DNA of 34,272 nucleotides from NCBI GenBank assembly GCA_947488595.1, contig CANKZI010000027.1:1-34272 (forward strand), given 5' to 3'. Shown here piece after piece: positions 1-7,405 of the stretch. The first letter of the stretch is position 1. Each line of letters begins with the position of its first letter. Below the pieces are notes generated by a model. It did no database searches. It saw only the letters and a program-made list of their open reading frames with translations, and was not told the DNA's origin. This DNA comes from Flavobacteriaceae bacterium (GTDB lineage Bacteria > Bacteroidota > Bacteroidia > Flavobacteriales > Flavobacteriaceae). A program made the position numbers and the translations under genes.

Positions 1-2563
1 AAGGAGGAACTGGAACTGATCTTTGAACAGTTCTAACTCTAGCAGCACTTGCTCCGATGGCATTAACTGCTTTAGCAGTAACGGTTCCGTTGGTTGTAAG
101 TGATGCATAATTCACAGTAATTGAAGTTCCATTAGATGCTCCGATAATTGAAGCTCCTGCTGGAACAGTCCACAAATACGAATTGGTATCAGGAACTGCT
201 GGAATAGTATAGGTAACATTTGTAGCTGTTCCAATAACCAAACATACATTATATGTCGAAGCGGTAAGTGATGCAGGTACTGCAGGAATCGCTTTGGTCA
301 ACACGATATTTCTTGATGTTGAAACACCACAACCTGCAACTGTTTTTGCAGATATAGTGAAATTTCCTGCAGCATTAGAAAAGTTTTCAAAGCTAACTAC
401 AATAGCAGTAGTTCCTTGACCTGACACAATTTGAACTCCTTGTGGTACTTCCCAAATATAAGAAGAAGCGCCTGCAACTGAATTAAAAGAAAATCTAACT
501 GGTGTAGCAGTTCCTACATATTTACCTAATTGAGTTGGGCTAACCGCAGCGCTATTAGCAGTGATGCTGATGGTTCCAGGAGGTCTTGGCAATTCTGTTG
601 GCAAGTTTAGTGATCTTACAGCACTAGCACATCCAGCAGTTGAAAATGATTGTACTGTTATTGCACCGATAGAAGTACCATTAGGTACTACATCAGCATA
701 ATTTACCACAATGCTCAAACCGTTAGCAGCAGTAGATATCAAGTTTACTCCAGCAGGAACGGTCCATACATAACTAGCAGCGTTTGCAGCTGCTGCAATA
801 GAATAAGTTTCTTGGGTAGTAGTACCAATTCTGCTACAAAGCGTAGTGATATTTCCTGTGATTCCACCAGGAGTTGATGGAACAACCGTAGTGTTAACAA
901 CGATAAGCGCTCTTGGGCTTTCGACGCTGCCAATCACTTGAGATACATAATAATTTTTACTTCCAATTGTTGCGGTTGAAGGCACTGGCGCAGTTGTAGA
1001 AGCTGTACCGCCTGTTGCAACAGTGTACCATTTTAAAGTACTTCCGGGAGCATTAAAAACGGATTCACTCAAAGGGGCTGCAACAGTGTTTCTACATAAA
1101 TTTAGAGGTGTATTTACTTGTAGATTCACTTCGTCATAAAAATGATAAGCACCAGTTAAACGATTAAAAGTTGCAGTAAAATTAGAAGCGCTTGTAACAC
1201 CAAGATTTGAACCATTTAAGTTTGCAATTCCATTTGGAAATACATTTCCGCCCCAACTGACACTCCAGTCATTCCCTTGACGGAATTTTAATTCTCCCAC
1301 AGTCAACGCAAGTCCTGATAATTTGTAGTTGATACCATCTGTCGTAGTCATATTAGTATCTGCAGACCAACCACCAGGAGTAGCACTACCAATAACACTA
1401 ATAATTAGATAATTAAAACTAAAAACACCTGTTGTTTTGTTAAATTTGATGTCATAATCACCCCCTATTACAGGAATTGAATCACCCCCTAAAGTAGCTG
1501 TTCCTGAAGGAAACACGTTGGCACCCCACGTAATTGTAGAAGCATTACTTTGTCTGAAATTATAATTGCCCGAAGCAATTGTATAATTATTCAGATAATA
1601 ATTTTCTCCGTCAATCGTCGTGAATTCGATATCACTACCACCAGTAGCAAACAAACTTATTACAGGATAGCCCGCACTAAAATTAAATGCACCTGTACTT
1701 CGGTTAAAGGTAATGGTATAAGTTCCAGCAACTACTGAAATATTATTTCCGTTTAAGCTAGCAGTTCCTGAAGGAAATGCATTGGCACCCCAATTAATAG
1801 CCCAAGCTTGATTTTGTCTGAATTTCAATTCACCAGCCGTCAACGTAACATCTGATATAGTATAAATATTACCATCTGAAGTAGTCATTAAAGTATCTGA
1901 ATTCCATCCATTAGGTGTTGCGCTTCCGATAATTCCAATCACTACAAAATCAAAAGTGTAAACCCCAGTTGTTTTATTAAACTTAATATTGTAGGTTCCA
2001 GCCGTAGTTACGATTGGGCTTCCTCCTGAGGTAGCAGTACCTGCCGGAAAATTTGCCGATCCCCAAGTGTTGGTTGATGAATTGTCTTGTCGAAAAATGA
2101 GCGTTCCATCTGTCAAGGTATAATTATCCAAGGCATAATTAATACCATCTAAAGTTGACATTGCAACATCTGCATTTATGCCAGGTCCAGCTGAACCTGA
2201 AATACTAATTGAAGCAAAACCTGTCGAAGCTGCTGTAAAACTATAAACTCTTGTGTTTATGTTAAAAGCAACATCGTAAATACCAGCAGTAACCGGAATA
2301 TTACTTCCATTTAAATTAGCGGTACCGGATGGAAAAGCATTCGCGCCCCAATTCGTTGACCAACTTGCATTTTGTCTGAATTTTGCACCTCCGTTTGAAA
2401 ATGTAAAATTTGATAATGTATAATTAACATTATCGGTTGTACTCATCGGCACATCGGTTGACCAACCACTAACTCCATCTCCTATCATGGAAATGTTTTG
2501 TGAACTACTGCTTATTGTATACAATAAGAGCGCCAAACTGTAAAAAAAGATTTTTTTAATCAT
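1..2563 (-). CDS. Secreted multi-domain repeat protein (SusE/F-like repeats plus Ig/PKD-like domains), 3' end outside window
   Basis: The minus-strand frame is open from an ATG at 2563 to the window edge, about 854 codons without a stop, so the C-terminus is missing. Residues 1-22 form a signal peptide (MIKK, hydrophobic core, SSSQ). Residues about 23-475 are five ~91-residue repeats, each with the pattern W-x-D-x-x-M-T-T-x-DG-x-x-Y, KFRQ, W-x-x-x-WG-x-N-x-FPSGTA and a closing FN-x-x-TG-x-Y-x-F. This resembles the beta-sandwich repeats of outer-membrane starch-binding SusE/SusF proteins. From about 480 follows an Ig-like segment (LKWYT, TGGTAS, YYVSQ) and then at least three PKD-like segments (Y-x-WTVPAG) of the kind found in large flavobacterial surface proteins. 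Type IX secretion through a C-terminal domain beyond the window is likely but not visible. The ligand is unknown; glycan binding is inference from the fold. It is the last minus-strand gene here and shares no operon with visible genes. Confidence 0.85.
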   Translation of the reverse strand, partial: MIKKIFFYSLALLLYTISSSSQNISMIGDGVSGWSTDVPMSTTDNVNYTLSNFTFSNGGAKFRQNASWSTNWGANAFPSGTANLNGSNIPVTAGIYDVAFNINTRVYSFTAASTGFASISISGSAGPGINADVAMSTLDGINYALDNYTLTDGTLIFRQDNSSTNTWGSANFPAGTATSGGSPIVTTAGTYNIKFNKTTGVYTFDFVVIGIIGSATPNGWNSDTLMTTSDGNIYTISDVTLTAGELKFRQNQAWAINWGANAFPSGTASLNGNNISVVAGTYTITFNRSTGAFNFSAGYPVISLFATGGSDIEFTTIDGENYYLNNYTIASGNYNFRQSNASTITWGANVFPSGTATLGGDSIPVIGGDYDIKFNKTTGVFSFNYLIISVIGSATPGGWSADTNMTTTDGINYKLSGLALTVGELKFRQGNDWSVSWGGNVFPNGIANLNGSNLGVTSASNFTATFNRLTGAYHFYDEVNLQVNTPLNLCRNTVAAPLSESVFNAPGSTLKWYTVATGGTASTTAPVPSTATIGSKNYYVSQVIGSVESPRALIVVNTTVVPSTPGGITGNITTLCSRIGTTTQETYSIAAAANAASYVWTVPAGVNLISTAANGLSIVVNYADVVPNGTSIGAITVQSFSTAGCASAVRSLNLPTELPRPPGTISITANSAAVSPTQLGKYVGTATPVRFSFNSVAGASSYIWEVPQGVQIVSGQGTTAIVVSFENFSNAAGNFTISAKTVAGCGVSTSRNIVLTKAIPAVPASLTASTYNVCLVIGTATNVTYTIPAVPDTNSYLWTVPAGASIIGASNGTSITVNYASLTTNGTVTAKAVNAIGASAARVRTVQRSVPVPP
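1139..2497 (-). repeat. Five tandem ~273-bp coding repeats (SusE/F-like domain)
   Basis: Within the adhesin, five successive ~91-codon units can be aligned by eye on KFRQ/FRQ, WG-x-N-x-FPSGTA and FN-x-x-TG. Units 1, 3 and 5 are the closest to each other. Units 2 and 4 diverge in the first strand. The divergence between units suggests an old expansion rather than a fresh tandem duplication. Confidence 0.75.
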
Positions 2564-3380
2564 AAAAATAATATTTGGTTAATAATTTATTAAAATTATA
2601 TATTTTTATTTAAAAAATAGGGTTTTGTGAAATTATACTTTTACTAAAACGTTTTCGTGTTAACAACTTTTTTTAGTTGCGCTTTTTTTTAATACTTATC
2701 GCGCATAATGGCGTCTAAAAATAAAAAGGTATTTTTTTATTATTTATCTAATTGTTAATCAGTTATTTTGATTAAATAAATTAGTTGTATGAATTTGAAG
2801 ACAATTGAAAACATACTTTTGAACAATTTTATCAATCACACTAAACAAGATGTAGCAGACCAAGAAATTATGCCCTGCTACCTTTTCGCTTTTCAAGAAC
2901 AAGTGAGTTTTATCTCAATACAAATCGACAAATTTAATTGTAATTTTTTATTTGATTTGGTTGCAAAATTGTTATTAGGTATAGGATTTTTACCCGAGTT
3001 AACCAATTGTCAGAAGTTTTGCAAATGCATTATTCTAAGAATTTTGCCATGTGACTACTTTAGTGCTTAAAGTTTAATAAATGTAGTTCGGATAATTGCT
3101 TGTTTTGGAAATTGTAAAGTAATAATAGCGAAAGAAATAACAGACCAATGATTTGTTTTCGAAGTCAAAGAGGATTACACAAAATAGCGAAGTACTTTTT
3201 GAGCTGGTTCTCTCAAATAAAAGCTATTTACAATAGTTGTAAAGTCAGGTTTTGGTGTCCTTATTTTAGTAACCATCAATTCCACGTTAATAAATTTCCA
3301 ATTTTACCTCGGATTTGTAAATTTGCTTGCGAAAATATCGGCTAAAAAATTTGCGAAAGCCTATAAACCGACTATAATTG
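2564..3380. other. Gene-poor stretch between adhesin and tRNA cluster
   Basis: No gene can be supported here. Two plus-strand open frames exist (2789-3070, 93 codons, and 3148-3345, 65 codons), but their Cys/Phe/Ile-rich translations match no family I recognise and no promoter element stands clearly upstream. The stretch carries the leader of the adhesin on the minus strand and whatever trails the tRNA transcript. I see no IS ends or tRNA-derived attachment-site duplication. Confidence 0.6.
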
Positions 3381-3463
3381 TGACCACGGTGGGATTTGAA
3401 CCCACACGCCCTTTCGAGCACCACCCCCTCAAGATGGCAAGTCTACCGTTTCTCCACGTGGCC
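3381..3463 (-). tRNA. tRNA-Leu (anticodon GAG)
   Basis: Read on the minus strand, the sequence folds into an 83-nt class II tRNA. The acceptor is GGCCACG against CGTGGTC (one G-U pair), the anticodon stem is CCATC/GGTGG around loop TTGAGGG, giving GAG, there is a long variable arm, and the T-stem GTGGG/CCCAC surrounds TTCAAAT. The discriminator is A. CCA is not encoded. It is the last of three tRNAs transcribed leftward. Confidence 0.93.
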
Positions 3464-3506
3464 TGTAAACTAAAAAAAGTCATCCACCTTAGGCGGACGA
3501 CTCTTG

Positions 3507-3579
3507 TGACCCGACTGGGGCTCGAACCCAGGACCCCATCATTAAAAGTGATGTGCTCTACCAACTGAGCTATCGAGTC
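3507..3579 (-). tRNA. tRNA-Lys (anticodon TTT), copy 2
   Basis: A 73-nt cloverleaf on the minus strand: acceptor GACTCGA against TCGGGTC, anticodon stem CATCA/TGATG with loop CTTTTAA (anticodon TTT), T-loop TTCGAGC. It is identical over its length to the upstream copy at 3617-3689. CCA is not encoded. Confidence 0.95.
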
Positions 3580-3616
3580 TGCGCATGCAAGGTAATCTAT
3601 ATTTTTGGACATTTTG

Positions 3617-3689
3617 TGACCCGACTGGGGCTCGAACCCAGGACCCCATCATTAAAAGTGATGTGCTCTACCAACTGAGCTATCGAGTC
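3617..3689 (-). tRNA. tRNA-Lys (anticodon TTT), copy 1
   Basis: Promoter-proximal member of the Lys-Lys-Leu cluster. It has the same 73-nt cloverleaf as the copy at 3507-3579, separated from it by 37 nt of non-matching spacer, so only the tRNA bodies (and the short TGTGAC edge) are duplicated. Confidence 0.95.
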
Positions 3690-3713
3690 ATTTTCGATTC
3701 TTGAATGCGGGTG

Positions 3714-3745
3714 CAAATATAAGGTGTTATTATTTATTTTTCAAA
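3714..3745 (-). promoter_or_regulatory. Bacteroidota-type promoter of the tRNA cluster
   Basis: On the minus strand TTTG (3745-3742) is followed after 20 nt by TATATTTG (3721-3714), a full match to the phylum's -33 TTTG / -7 TAnnTTTG promoter. It ends 24 nt before the first tRNA-Lys. Confidence 0.85.
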
Positions 3746-3757
3746 GGTATTTTCCTT

Positions 3758-3765
3758 TAAATTTG
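3758..3765 (+). promoter_or_regulatory. Candidate -7 element for shikimate kinase gene
   Basis: TAAATTTG matches the TAnnTTTG consensus and lies 51 nt before the ATG at 3817. No good -33 TTG is seen at the right distance, so this is a half-supported promoter, back to back with the tRNA promoter. Confidence 0.4.
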
Positions 3766-3816
3766 GCTTTTTTTAATATTTACTCTTAATGACTTAATAT
3801 ATAAGGTTTTATTGGT

Positions 3817-4335
3817 ATGAAGAAAATTATTTTAATAGGTTATATGGGTTCAGGTAAGTCAACAATCGCACAATTATTGTCCGAAAAGTTGGGTATTTTG
3901 TCATTTGATTTGGATGTAATCATCGAGAATAAGACCAGTTTAACAGTATTGCAATTGTTTAAACAAAGAGGCGAAGTCTATTTTAGAAAGTTAGAACACC
4001 AATTGCTTTTGGAATATTTAAACACTAATAAAAATATGATTTTGAGTCTTGGTGGTGGAACGCCTTGTTATGCCAACAACCATCTTTTGCTGAATGGCAG
4101 TCAAATAGTTTCAATTTATTTAAAAGCGAGCATAGACACCTTATACAATAGATTGATCGTTAATAAAGATAGAAGACCTTTGATAACCGACTTAGAAGAC
4201 AATAAATTGAAGGAATTTATAGCAAAAAATCTTTTTGACCGCAGTTTTTATTACAATCATGCTACTTTTAATGTCAATGTAAATGATAAATCACCGTCAG
4301 CAATAGCCGATGAAATAATAAAGCTTTTAACTTAA
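3817..4335 (+). CDS. aroK: Shikimate kinase
   Basis: This 172-residue protein phosphorylates shikimate at O3 with ATP, the fifth step of the pathway to chorismate and aromatic amino acids, in the cytoplasm. The whole kinase is visible: Walker A GYMGSGKST (residues 8-16), the substrate and Mg site D31-x-D33, the shikimate-binding R57 in YFRKLE, GGGTP (79-83), and the LID arginines in KDRRPL (118-122). Length is normal for the family. The gene starts at the only suitable ATG. It stands alone on the plus strand, and its stop overlaps the end of the convergent phosphoribosyltransferase gene by 9 nt. Confidence 0.97.
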   Translation: MKKIILIGYMGSGKSTIAQLLSEKLGILSFDLDVIIENKTSLTVLQLFKQRGEVYFRKLEHQLLLEYLNTNKNMILSLGGGTPCYANNHLLLNGSQIVSIYLKASIDTLYNRLIVNKDRRPLITDLEDNKLKEFIAKNLFDRSFYYNHATFNVNVNDKSPSAIADEIIKLLT

Positions 4336-4824
4336 AAAAGCCGAACTATCATTGTCACTAAATACAATATTCACATGTTCGTAAAGTGAAGTTGATAATG
4401 AGATACCTTTAAAATCTGCTTTTACAGGATATTTTTTGTGATTTCTATCGACCAAAACAGCGGTTTTGAATTTCTTTAGCGGAACATCCAAAAAATGGCG
4501 TACACCATAAACCAAAGTGGTCCCAGAATTAAGCACATCGTCAACCAAAACCAAACCTTTGTTTTGGTACGTTTCTTTTTGTAGCGAAGTTGAAATCGGT
4601 AATTTTGGATTTTGCTTATCGATGATCACTTCGCATAGCAATACCTTTATTGGAGCAATTTGTGACAATGCTTCTGCGATTTTTTTTGCGAAAACAAATC
4701 CGTTATCAGCAATTCCAGCAATAACTACGACTTCTTCCTCTACAAATGTTTCATAAATTTGATAGGCAATTCGTCTAATTTTGTGTTCTATTTCTTGATG
4801 GTTCAGTATAATATTCTTACTCAT
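4327..4824 (-). CDS. PyrR-like phosphoribosyltransferase
   Basis: This 165-residue type I phosphoribosyltransferase carries the PRPP-binding motif LVLVDDVLNSGTT at residues 91-103. The following AVLVDRNHKKYPVKADFKG is very like PyrR, the uracil phosphoribosyltransferase / pyrimidine operon regulator. Flavobacterial PyrR-like proteins are widespread, but whether they bind mRNA is not shown here; a nucleobase salvage or PRPP-dependent role is the safer reading. The gene follows the S4-domain gene by 31 nt on the same strand, so the two may be co-transcribed. Its 3' end overlaps aroK by 9 nt tail to tail, leaving no room for a separate terminator. Confidence 0.85.
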   Translation of the reverse strand: MSKNIILNHQEIEHKIRRIAYQIYETFVEEEVVVIAGIADNGFVFAKKIAEALSQIAPIKVLLCEVIIDKQNPKLPISTSLQKETYQNKGLVLVDDVLNSGTTLVYGVRHFLDVPLKKFKTAVLVDRNHKKYPVKADFKGISLSTSLYEHVNIVFSDNDSSAFLS

Positions 4825-4855
4825 GATTGATTGTAAAGTTATGTAAAGTTAAGTT

Positions 4856-5251
4856 TTAATTTTCTTTTTCGGTCGCATCTGTATCAAAATCAAAACTAAA
4901 ATCATCCAAATCCCGTCGGTCTTTTTTTGTTGGACGGCCATCACCTGTTTTTCGATAATGTTCTTTCGAAAGTTTTAATAATTCCAAATGCTGAAAAACT
5001 TCGGCCGGGGTTTCGTCTTTGCGGTAAAGGTCAACTAATTTGGCACTAACGCGATTTAGCGGCACATCCAAAACCGTAATAATTTGTGTAATCTGGTCTT
5101 TTCTGAACGTAATTTTATCGGTTGCAAAAACCTCTTTTGACGGCTTTGCAACATTGCCATTAACAGTAATATGATTCTTTTTACAGGCTTCGGTAACCAT
5201 ATTTCGGGTTTTATAATACCGCACACACCACAAATATTTGTCGATTCTCAT
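4856..5251 (-). CDS. S4-domain RNA-binding protein (Hsp15/HslR-like)
   Basis: 131 residues. An N-terminal S4 RNA-binding domain (about residues 1-60: MRIDKYLWCVRYYKTR, then HITVNG and AKPS) is followed by a basic helical tail with GDGRPTKKDRRDLDDF and an acidic end. This is the layout of Hsp15 proteins, which bind stalled 50S subunits carrying peptidyl-tRNA. The role in ribosome rescue is taken from the family. It is the first gene of a likely two-gene unit with the phosphoribosyltransferase. A TATTTTTG element at 5289-5282 lies 31 nt before the start codon. Confidence 0.88.
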   Translation of the reverse strand: MRIDKYLWCVRYYKTRNMVTEACKKNHITVNGNVAKPSKEVFATDKITFRKDQITQIITVLDVPLNRVSAKLVDLYRKDETPAEVFQHLELLKLSKEHYRKTGDGRPTKKDRRDLDDFSFDFDTDATEKEN

Positions 5252-5276
5252 CTTTTATAAAAACGAAGTTAAATTA

Positions 5277-5317
5277 TTGTTCAAAAATAAATCAATATTG
5301 TATCTTGCGCCAGCAAA
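5277..5317. promoter_or_regulatory. Overlapping divergent promoters (S4 gene and FKBP lipoprotein gene)
   Basis: Minus strand: TTTG (5317-5314), 24 nt, TATTTTTG (5289-5282), reading toward the S4 gene. Plus strand: TTG (5277-5279), 21 nt, TATCTTGC (5301-5308), a degenerate -7, reading toward the lipoprotein. The elements interleave, so polymerase binding on one side should exclude the other. The minus-strand box is the better match, though its spacing is a little long. Confidence 0.4.
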
Positions 5318-5330
5318 AAAACACACAATA

Positions 5331-6293
5331 ATGAACAAATTTAGGTTTTATTTTATTCTATTATTTATAACTGTCACTTTATTTTCATGTAATAAAGATG
5401 ATGAGGCCAAGCCTGTGCCGGTGCGCGATTATGCAGAACAATATGCAAAAGATATCGATTCGATTGAGACCTATTTGAAAACACATTATATTACCGAAGT
5501 TACAATTGATGGATTGCAAGATGTTATTATCGATACGCTTATTGTGGGTAATCCTGAGGGACATGTTTCTATTTGGGACAATACCGATTTTCCATTACAA
5601 GTAAAAATGGTTAACAACGATGCCAGAACTTCAAATTTGGTTGATGGTAAATTGATTGATTCTGTTGACTATAAATTGTATTATTTGGTATTAAATGAAG
5701 GTGGTGGAAGCACAGCAACCGATGTTGATTCGACTTTTACTACTTACAGAGGTTTTACGCTGGATTATGAAGATTTTGATAAAAATACTACTGGAATTTG
5801 GTCTACTTATCCGGCTTTGAGTACGCTCGAGAGCCAGTTAATTTCAGGTTACAGACAGTTTGTTCCAGAATTAAAGGCGGCGACCAATGCAGCTACCAAC
5901 GATGATGGCACCATTTCTTATACTAACTCGGGTGTTGGTGTTGTATTTATTCCGTCGGGCTTAGGCTATTTTAATGCAGGTCGCGTAGGTATTCCAGCCT
6001 ATTCGCCATTGGTCTTTGTAGTTCGTCTAAATAAGGTACGCAAGCGTGACCACGACCGTGATGGAATATTGACCATTAACGAAAATTTAAACAACGATAA
6101 TGATTTTTATAACGATGATTCAGACGGTGATAATGTGCCGAACTTTTTGGATATCGATGATGATGATGATAATTTTTTGACCAAAAATGAAATCAAGAAG
6201 CCCGATGGAGCCAATTATCCCTTTGAAGAAATTCCGAATTGTCAAGGCACGACTGGTGGCCTAAAAAAATATTTAGATCCGAGTTGTCATTAA
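5331..6293 (+). CDS. FKBP-type peptidyl-prolyl isomerase-like lipoprotein with acidic Ca-binding-like tail
   Basis: A longer frame opens at 5238, but the ATG at 5331 gives a clean lipoprotein signal with lipobox LFSC (Cys20), so 320 residues is preferred. The middle (VDYKLYYLVLNEGGG, then a TTYRGFTLDYEDFDK segment and GVGVVFIPSGLGYFN) resembles the FKBP isomerase fold of flavobacterial lipoproteins related to gliding protein GldI. The C-terminal 60 or so residues hold acidic DxDxDG-type repeats (RDHDRDGILT, DDSDGDNVPNFLDID) like thrombospondin type 3 calcium loops. It is presumably anchored in the outer membrane or periplasm and may help fold exported proteins. Isomerase activity is not certain, because I could not check the active-site aromatics. 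A bidirectional terminator follows. Confidence 0.8.
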   Translation: MNKFRFYFILLFITVTLFSCNKDDEAKPVPVRDYAEQYAKDIDSIETYLKTHYITEVTIDGLQDVIIDTLIVGNPEGHVSIWDNTDFPLQVKMVNNDARTSNLVDGKLIDSVDYKLYYLVLNEGGGSTATDVDSTFTTYRGFTLDYEDFDKNTTGIWSTYPALSTLESQLISGYRQFVPELKAATNAATNDDGTISYTNSGVGVVFIPSGLGYFNAGRVGIPAYSPLVFVVRLNKVRKRDHDRDGILTINENLNNDNDFYNDDSDGDNVPNFLDIDDDDDNFLTKNEIKKPDGANYPFEEIPNCQGTTGGLKKYLDPSCH

Positions 6294-6314
6294 AAAATAC
6301 TAGTTCAAAAGCAT

Positions 6315-6356
6315 AAAAAAGCCCGTGTCATTTTAAAGTGATACGGGATTTTTTTT
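6315..6356. terminator. Bidirectional intrinsic terminator
   Basis: CCCGTGTCA (6322-6330) pairs with TGATACGGG (6339-6347) in 9 bp with one G-U. It is followed by a T run on the plus strand and preceded by an A run that serves as the T run for the minus strand. It sits between the convergent lipoprotein and transketolase genes and serves both. Confidence 0.85.
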
Positions 6357-6367
6357 ATCGGTGTTTA

Positions 6368-7318
6368 TTATTTTCGTTTTATTACGCTTTCAACGGCGGC
6401 AACAATCGCTTCGTGGTTGAGATTGTATTTTTCCATTAGTTGTTCTGGAGTACCGCTTTCGCCAAAACTGTCTTGTACGGCAACAAACTCTTGTGGGGCA
6501 GGATTGTTTAAAGACAAAACCCTGGCAACACTCTCGCCAAGTCCACCCAAAATATTGTGCTCTTCGGCAGTTACGATGCATTTTGTTTTGGCCAATGATT
6601 TTAATATAGCCCCTTCATCTAGTGGTTTTATGGTGTGGATATTGATTACCTCGGCGTATATGCCTTTTTCTTCTAATTTTTCGGCAGCAACCAACGCTTC
6701 CCAAACCAAATGACCAGTAGCAATAATGGTTACGTCTGAACCTTCATTCAAAACAATGGCTTTACCAATTTCAAACGGTTCGTCAGTCATAAAATTTGGC
6801 ACTACCGGACGTCCAAATCGCAAATAAACAGGACCGTGGTGCTCCGCAATGGCCAAAGTGGCTGCTTTGGTTTGACTGTAATCACACGTATTGATGACAG
6901 TCATTCCTGGGAGCATTTTCATCAAACCGATGTCTTCAAGAATTTGATGCGTTGCACCATCTTCGCCCAAAGTCAATCCAGCGTGTGAAGCACATATTTT
7001 TACATTTTTATCAGAATAAGCCACCGATTGTCTGATTTGATCGTATACCCTTCCGGTGGAAAAGTTGGCAAAAGTGCCTGTAAAAGGAATTTTACCACCG
7101 ATGGTTAATCCTGCGGCGATACCAATCATATTCGCTTCGGCAATCCCGATTTGAAAGAATCTTTCAGGGTGATTTTTCTTAAAATCGTCCATTTTTAATG
7201 AACCGATTAAATCGGCACAAAGCGCGACTACATTTTCGTTTTTTTGACCTAATTCGGTAAGTCCAGCGCCAAAACCTGATCGGGTATCTTTGCTTCCTGT
7301 GTTGGTATATTTTTTCAT
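6368..7318 (-). CDS. tkt: Transketolase, C-terminal subunit (pyrimidine-binding and C-terminal domains)
   Basis: This 316-residue protein is the second half of a split transketolase. [18 protein letters not shown] (55-71) holds the Glu (E61) that activates the thiamine diphosphate cofactor, and [14 protein letters not shown] (120-133) holds a conserved His of the sugar-phosphate pocket. The C-terminal regulatory-type domain follows from about 190. It must pair with the N-terminal subunit at 7406-8251 to move two-carbon units between pentose-pathway sugars. The gene lies 87 nt downstream of its partner on the same strand and ends at the bidirectional terminator. Split transketolases are common in this phylum, so this is not a broken gene. 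A related ketol transferase cannot be excluded by eye. Confidence 0.92.
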   Translation of the reverse strand: MKKYTNTGSKDTRSGFGAGLTELGQKNENVVALCADLIGSLKMDDFKKNHPERFFQIGIAEANMIGIAAGLTIGGKIPFTGTFANFSTGRVYDQIRQSVAYSDKNVKICASHAGLTLGEDGATHQILEDIGLMKMLPGMTVINTCDYSQTKAATLAIAEHHGPVYLRFGRPVVPNFMTDEPFEIGKAIVLNEGSDVTIIATGHLVWEALVAAEKLEEKGIYAEVINIHTIKPLDEGAILKSLAKTKCIVTAEEHNILGGLGESVARVLSLNNPAPQEFVAVQDSFGESGTPEQLMEKYNLNHEAIVAAVESVIKRK

Positions 7319-7326
7319 TGTTTTAA

Positions 7327-7404
7327 ATTGAAAGATTAAAAAAATTAATGATTGAAAGATTTCTAGTAATAACTAAAGACTTTAAAATCAAATTTTCAAT
7401 CATT
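7327..7404. repeat. ATTGAAAGATT direct and inverted repeats between the transketolase genes
   Basis: ATTGAAAGATT occurs at 7327-7337 and again at 7351-7361. AATGATTGAAA (7347-7357) has a perfect 11-nt inverted partner TTTCAATCATT at 7394-7404. Short AT-rich ATTGAAAGATT-like repeats are often seen between flavobacterial genes. A possible role in mRNA processing between the two subunits is speculation. Confidence 0.5.
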
Positions 7405-7405
7405 A

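Noticed and set aside
2641..2690. CAACT/AGTTG hairpin with T run on the plus strand
   Set aside because: No plus-strand gene ends upstream of it and the stem is only 5 bp.
2789..3070. 93-codon plus-strand open frame
   Set aside because: The first 40 residues look protein-like, but there is no family, no clear promoter, and a Cys/Ile-rich end typical of chance frames. Not supportable alone.
3148..3345. 65-codon plus-strand open frame
   Set aside because: Translation is Arg/Cys/Phe-rich without any pattern, most likely chance.
3381..3689. tRNA cluster as an integration site for a mobile element
   Set aside because: No integrase, no repeated tRNA 3' end downstream, and no foreign gene block next to it.
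6390..6713. Long open frames opposite and out of frame with the transketolase subunit
   Set aside because: Shadows of a certain coding sequence. The same applies to the overlapping frames within the PIG-L, RhlE, Kup, YfhO and Omp85-like genes.
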